A program made the translations under genes and the position numbers. A DNA stretch of 64,000 bases from Palsa-1439 sp050015495 (GTDB lineage: Bacteria; Verrucomicrobiota; Verrucomicrobiia; Palsa-1439). Where the stretch lies: positions 1 through 64,000 of the forward strand of contig JBEKBH010000010.1 of NCBI GenBank assembly GCA_050015495.1, given 5' to 3'. Below the pieces are notes generated by a model. The model ran no database searches, was not told the origin of the DNA, and worked only from the letters and a program-made list of their open reading frames with translations. Shown in pieces: positions 62,747-64,000 of the stretch; the first letter of the stretch is position 1, and each line of letters starts with the position of its first letter.

Positions 62747-62939
62747 GGGATTCCTCCTGTCTCGATTCCTCCAGAGCCTTGATCCAGACTCGTCCCCACC
62801 ACCGCATCAGCATCGCGCCCACGTACAACGCCACACAAGCGTGCGCGAGCGCGTGGGGCAGCGATTGCTCGCGGACCAATCCGATTCCGAATCCAATCCC
62901 GAACCCCAATAGGCCTCCGGTTAGTAGCAACAATTTCAT
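62739..62939 (-). CDS. small glycine-rich membrane protein between flhF and fliA
   Basis: 66 residues. MKLLLLTGGLLGFGIGFGIGLV is one helix with GxxxG packing motifs; LPHALAHACVALYVGAMLMRWW may be a second. A charged tail follows (EESRQEESRD). It overlaps fliA by eight bases and follows flhF by 33. In many bacteria flhG occupies this place. No family recognised. Confidence 0.68.
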   Translation of the reverse strand: MKLLLLTGGLLGFGIGFGIGLVREQSLPHALAHACVALYVGAMLMRWWGRVWIKALEESRQEESRD

Positions 62940-62972
62940 TCGCGTTCTTACCTAGCAGGCGACCTGCCACGG

Positions 62973-63998
62973 TCAGATTCGTGGGAAAATACGTGATAGG
63001 ACGCGCTCTGCACTGGCCTCCGTGAATCCACTAGGAATATTCTGCCCGGCTGAAAGGAACCGAACTGGCAAACCTGTCCCTAGCGTCAGATTCCACAGCT
63101 TGCACCAGCGAGGCTCTTCATCGAGATGCGTTACGATCAGGTCGTGGATTGGCAACGTCGCCCACGCGCGGGCTTGCGCCAGGGACGTTGTTACGTCGTA
63201 CGCCGCGTTCAACACCAGATGGATTTGCGCCGCGGCGGGTTCGTCCAATCGCTCCACCAGCACACGGACGCCTTCCACGTCCGCACCCGATGCGCCGGGC
63301 AGATCCACAAAGGCGACGTCCTCGTCAATCGGCGTTCCCGTCCACGACCGCTCCACCGGCACGCCGAGCACATCACCGTGGACAGCCAGCGCTTCTGCGG
63401 TGTTGGCCGTCGCACCATCCAAGCGCCAGACACGTGCGGACCTGCCTTCGAGCAGCACGGATAACGTCAACCACTTGCAGAGCGCCGTTGTCTTGCCGAC
63501 GCCCGGGGCCCCGACAAGCACATGCAGCCGCGCGGCCGACGGCCGGCAGGGGATCCACGCGGCGGCGAGTGCCTCGCGCACATCCCGGAGATCGTCCGCC
63601 AACCACACGGGTCGCGTAGCCAGCACTCGTTCCAACACACGCGCGGTATACAAGGGTGACAAACCCAGCGACTCGAGCAATGCGGCCGGCCCTTGCTTCT
63701 TCGGTGTCCCTACCGCTTCCACGCTGACCGGCGGGGGAATCTCGACGCGTTCACCACGGGACGTTTCAGAGGGGAGTGACGGTTGGGGTGTGGCCGTGGT
63801 GATTTCGTCCATCGTATCCAATACGCGGCCCGTCGGTGCGTTGGTGGGGTCGGTCGCGTGCGCCAGGATTTCGATGCGCGACTTCTGAAACCAGCGGCGG
63901 GGAACCTGGCGTATATTTACGACCACAGCGTCGGCCCCCAGTTTGGCCCGAATCTGTTGTGCCGCATCGGCGGCGGATGAAGCAATAAATTGTTGCAA
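62973..63998 (-). CDS. flhF: flagellar biosynthesis GTPase FlhF (5' end possibly beyond the window)
   Basis: 341 residues visible. The N-terminus QQFIASSAADAAQQIRAKLGADAVVVNIRQV matches the FlhF B-domain start closely, but one or two residues may be missing, since the window ends two bases upstream of this ATG. The SRP-type GTPase has VGAPGVGKTTALCKWL (P-loop near residue 163), AFVDLPGA in place of DTAG, and IVTHLDEEPRWCKLWNL for TKLDE. FlhF sets the number and polar position of flagella. Confidence 0.88.
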   Translation of the reverse strand: MQQFIASSAADAAQQIRAKLGADAVVVNIRQVPRRWFQKSRIEILAHATDPTNAPTGRVLDTMDEITTATPQPSLPSETSRGERVEIPPPVSVEAVGTPKKQGPAALLESLGLSPLYTARVLERVLATRPVWLADDLRDVREALAAAWIPCRPSAARLHVLVGAPGVGKTTALCKWLTLSVLLEGRSARVWRLDGATANTAEALAVHGDVLGVPVERSWTGTPIDEDVAFVDLPGASGADVEGVRVLVERLDEPAAAQIHLVLNAAYDVTTSLAQARAWATLPIHDLIVTHLDEEPRWCKLWNLTLGTGLPVRFLSAGQNIPSGFTEASAERVLSRIFPRI

Positions 63999-64000
63999 TT

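Overview
The window looks like a chromosomal segment of a flagellated, Gram-negative, high-G+C bacterium, most likely from the Verrucomicrobia (Pedosphaera/Limisphaera-like). This rests on gene content, not on a marker gene: a TonB/ExbBD-energised outer-membrane receptor, a paired DUF1800/DUF1501 secreted-protein locus, secreted glycosidases, an outer-membrane DUF6268 barrel, flagellar P- and L-ring genes, and dispersed intergenic repeats of a kind common in Verrucomicrobia and Planctomycetes. No rRNA, tRNA, CRISPR array, transposase or prophage was seen.

Layout. 1-5 kb: a truncated membrane-protein gene, adenosine deaminase, a TGS-domain nucleoside kinase and a metallo-beta-lactamase-fold hydrolase. 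5.1-10.5 kb: an outer-membrane uptake locus made of a small His/Cys membrane protein, a structured leader, a TonB-dependent receptor, TonB, ExbB, ExbD and a coiled-coil protein. 10.5-20.4 kb: two single-domain response regulators, a lipoprotein, zwf-opcA, a secreted protein, purD, a degenerate S41 peptidase and one 740-codon gene fusing a low-molecular-weight phosphatase, ribose-5-phosphate isomerase B and serine hydroxymethyltransferase. 20.4-21.6 kb is an accessory patch with a lower-G+C orphan gene, a truncated antitoxin-like gene and repeat debris. 21.7-27.3 kb: class II aldolase, then a minus-strand operon of polyprenyl synthase, ECF sigma factor, zinc-finger anti-sigma factor and an HtrA-like protein lacking its whole catalytic triad; then a HEAT-repeat lipoprotein.

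27.4-44.8 kb: a PUR-alpha-like nucleic-acid-binding protein, aldehyde dehydrogenase, LpxH-like phosphoesterase, a clan GH-L-like glycosidase, a gene-poor repeat region (32.4-33.3 kb), divergent putrescine aminotransferase and polyamine-binding protein genes, an OprP-like porin, a radical SAM protein, the DUF1800/DUF1501 pair and a PafA-like phosphatase. 44.8-51.2 kb: a long inverted repeat between convergent genes, a secreted protein/outer-membrane barrel pair, a GH28 pectinase-like enzyme, an atypical SDR, a methyltransferase and a DUF998 membrane protein. 51.2-52.7 kb is a second repeat-rich patch whose elements also occur at 32.6-33.3 kb.

52.75-64 kb is one long minus-strand flagellar operon read in the order flhF, small membrane gene, fliA, motA, motB, small gene, flgF, flgG, flgA, flgH, flgI, flgJ(N), flgN, flgK, flgL. 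Genes overlap or are only a few bases apart, so translation is probably coupled.

The strongest leads are the triple enzyme fusion, the sigma/anti-sigma/pseudo-HtrA operon, and two repeat families (a conserved 7-bp stem, 9-nt loop hairpin in three copies, and a composite repeat of about 300 bp in two copies). Family names come from motif recognition by eye; no database search or structure prediction was run.
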